Assembly (NCBI GenBank): GCA_022360075.1
Contig: JAKSDN010000119.1
Location: 1 to 5,000, forward strand
DNA length: 5,000 bases
Source: Kiloniellales bacterium
GTDB lineage: Bacteria > Pseudomonadota > Alphaproteobacteria > Kiloniellales > JAKSDN01
Reading direction: 5' to 3'
Part shown: positions 3,687 to 5,000 of the stretch, piece by piece
How positions within the stretch are numbered: the stretch's first letter is position 1
Layout of the letters: every line of letters starts with the position of its first letter
Position numbers and translations under genes: made by a program
The notes under the pieces: generated by a model
Databases searched by the model: none
Told to the model about the DNA's origin: nothing
The model's input: only the letters and a program-made list of their open reading frames with translations

Positions 3687-5000
3687 ATGGGCAAGGGCCC
3701 GAAGCCGACGCAAAGCCGGACCTGGGTCTGGTCCTTCGATTCGCCGCCCGAGGCGGTCTGGCCGCTGCTCGCCGACACCGCCCGCTTCAACGAGGCTGCC
3801 AAGCTGCCCAAGCAGGAGATCGAGGAGCGGGCGCGCGAGGACGGCTCGGTGCTCTATCTGGCGCGGGCGCGTCAGGGACCCTTCGCGCTTGAATGGCGCG
3901 AGAAACCGGTCAACTGGATCTCCAACCGTTGGTTCGAGCACTGCCGCTATTTCAGCAAGGGCCCGCTGGCCTCGCTCTGCGCGCGCTTCAGCCTCGAGCC
4001 GGACGGCGCGGGCTGCAAAGGCAGCTATACCATCGAGGCGGCGCCGGCCAACCTGCTTGGATCGCTGATCCTGCGCACGGCCTTCTTCGAGTCCGCCGGG
4101 CGCAACTTCTCCGCCCTGGCCGAGAGCGCGCGCGACTGCGCCGCCGGCCGGCGCGAGACGCCCTTCGACTACCAGGCGCCCGCGCCCGCGGCGGGTATCG
4201 GCGCGCGCGTCGAGGCCCTGGTCGAGACCATCGAGGCCTCGGGCCACGGCCACGGTCTGGCCCGGCGGCTCGCCGACTTCATCCTGAGCGCGCAGGAGGT
4301 CGATCTCTCCCAGCTCCGGCCGCTGCGCCTGGCCCGGCTCTGGCAGCAAGAGCCGCGCGTGGTGATCGAGCTCTGCCTGGAGGCGACCCGGGCCGGTCTG
4401 CTGGTGCTGCGCTGGGACCTGCTCTGTCCGCGCTGCCGGACCGCCAAGGCCGCGGTCGGCGGGCTCGATGCCCTACCCCAGGGAGCGCACTGCGATACCT
4501 GCAACATCGACTACGAGCGTGATTTCGCCAAGAACGTCGAGCTCAGCTTTCGCCCGGACCCGGCGATCCGGCCGATCAGCTTCGGCGAGTACTGCCTGTT
4601 CGGGCCGATGAGCACGCCGCACATCCACATCCACCTGACCCTGGCGCCGGGCGAGCGCCGCACGGTGGCGCTGTCGCTGCCTGCGGGCCGCTATCGCCTG
4701 CGCACGCTGGAGCCGGGCCCCGAGCTCGAGATCGACTGGGACCAGCCGGGCTTTCCCGAGGTCGTCGCCGAGGCCGAGGCCATGCGCTGCGGCCCGGCCG
4801 GGCCCGACGGCGAGATCCGGCTGAGCAACGCGACCGCGCGCGAGCTGACCCTGATCGTCGAGGAATGCCAGTGGCTGCGCGATAGCCTGACCGCCGACCG
4901 GGTCAGCGCCTTGCAGGCCTTTCGCGACCTTTTTTCCGATCAGGTGCTGCGGCCGGGCGACGAGGTGGCGATCGCCCGGGTCGCGCTCATGTTCACCGAC
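3687..5000 (+). CDS. Class III adenylate/guanylate cyclase with SRPBCC-like and DUF5939 regions, C-terminus cut
   Basis: The frame is open from the ATG at 3687 to the window edge, giving 438 residues. GGGGAGGG (3675-3682) lies 4 nt upstream. Residues about 10-150 (RTWVWSFDSPPEAVWPLLAD and onward) look like an SRPBCC/START-type ligand pocket. Residues about 165-420 match the DUF5939 region found before cyclase domains in alphaproteobacteria. They include a zinc-knuckle-like pair, CPRC (247-250) and CDTC (269-272), and a cupredoxin- or jelly-roll-like stretch rich in beta strands (about 283-393) containing PHIHIHL (311-317). The visible end, IARVALMFTD (429-438), is the first strand of a class III cyclase domain; D438 would be the first metal-binding aspartate. 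The product would make cAMP or cGMP from ATP or GTP; which one cannot be told because the specificity residues are beyond the edge. No signal peptide or membrane helix is seen, so it is probably a soluble sensor-cyclase. Confidence 0.87.
   Translation, partial: MGKGPKPTQSRTWVWSFDSPPEAVWPLLADTARFNEAAKLPKQEIEERAREDGSVLYLARARQGPFALEWREKPVNWISNRWFEHCRYFSKGPLASLCARFSLEPDGAGCKGSYTIEAAPANLLGSLILRTAFFESAGRNFSALAESARDCAAGRRETPFDYQAPAPAAGIGARVEALVETIEASGHGHGLARRLADFILSAQEVDLSQLRPLRLARLWQQEPRVVIELCLEATRAGLLVLRWDLLCPRCRTAKAAVGGLDALPQGAHCDTCNIDYERDFAKNVELSFRPDPAIRPISFGEYCLFGPMSTPHIHIHLTLAPGERRTVALSLPAGRYRLRTLEPGPELEIDWDQPGFPEVVAEAEAMRCGPAGPDGEIRLSNATARELTLIVEECQWLRDSLTADRVSALQAFRDLFSDQVLRPGDEVAIARVALMFTD

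Noticed and set aside
2699..3811. Minus-strand open frame of about 370 codons opposite the HAD gene
   Set aside because: Arg/Ala/Gly-rich antisense shadow typical of high-GC DNA; the plus strand encodes all four HAD motifs.
3513..4349. Minus-strand open frame over the HAD end and cyclase start
   Set aside because: Low-complexity Arg/Ala/Gly-rich translation with no fold; it overlaps two convincing plus-strand genes.
3640..4522. Two plus-strand open frames overlapping the cyclase in another frame
   Set aside because: Arg-rich out-of-frame readings; the frame from 3687 gives a coherent SRPBCC-DUF5939-cyclase protein through the window edge.

Overview
The window is GC-rich and densely coding. 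The most alphaproteobacterial-looking genes are a TIGR01459-type HAD hydrolase and a DUF5939-containing class III nucleotidyl cyclase. Together with the FNR/FixK-type box, they suggest an alphaproteobacterium, perhaps a rhodospirillalean. This placement rests on gene families and composition only.

Layout. Positions 1-222 (minus strand) hold the N-terminal 74 residues of a Kef-type cation:proton antiporter running off the left edge. Upstream of it, also on the minus strand, a 68-residue excisionase/MerR-like DNA-binding protein occupies 311-517. Positions 518-820 are a roughly 300-bp divergent intergenic region with unusually dense structure: TGAGC-like words all in the same 10-bp phase, a near-exact 20-bp repeat covering the regulator's start codon, an FNR/FixK-type box (TTGAT-N4-GTCAA) and a perfect 17-bp palindrome overlapping it. 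Next comes a MITE-like inverted-repeat element of about 130 bp flanked by TA, ending just before the ribosome binding site of the next gene. Two tandem-domain universal stress proteins follow on the plus strand (821-1669 and 1707-2675), 37 bp apart. After a 92-bp gap come the HAD hydrolase (2768-3643) and, 43 bp later, the cyclase (3687 to beyond 5000), cut just as its catalytic domain begins.

How the parts may work together. The antiporter, the small regulator and the two stress proteins look like a stress module arranged around one shared control region. The FNR/FixK-type box suggests low-oxygen or redox control. The phased repeats suggest that the small regulator coats its own promoter as a head-to-tail array, as BldC- and Xis-like proteins do. 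Both are inferences. The HAD and cyclase genes are visibly more GC-rich and may be an unrelated housekeeping or signalling pair.
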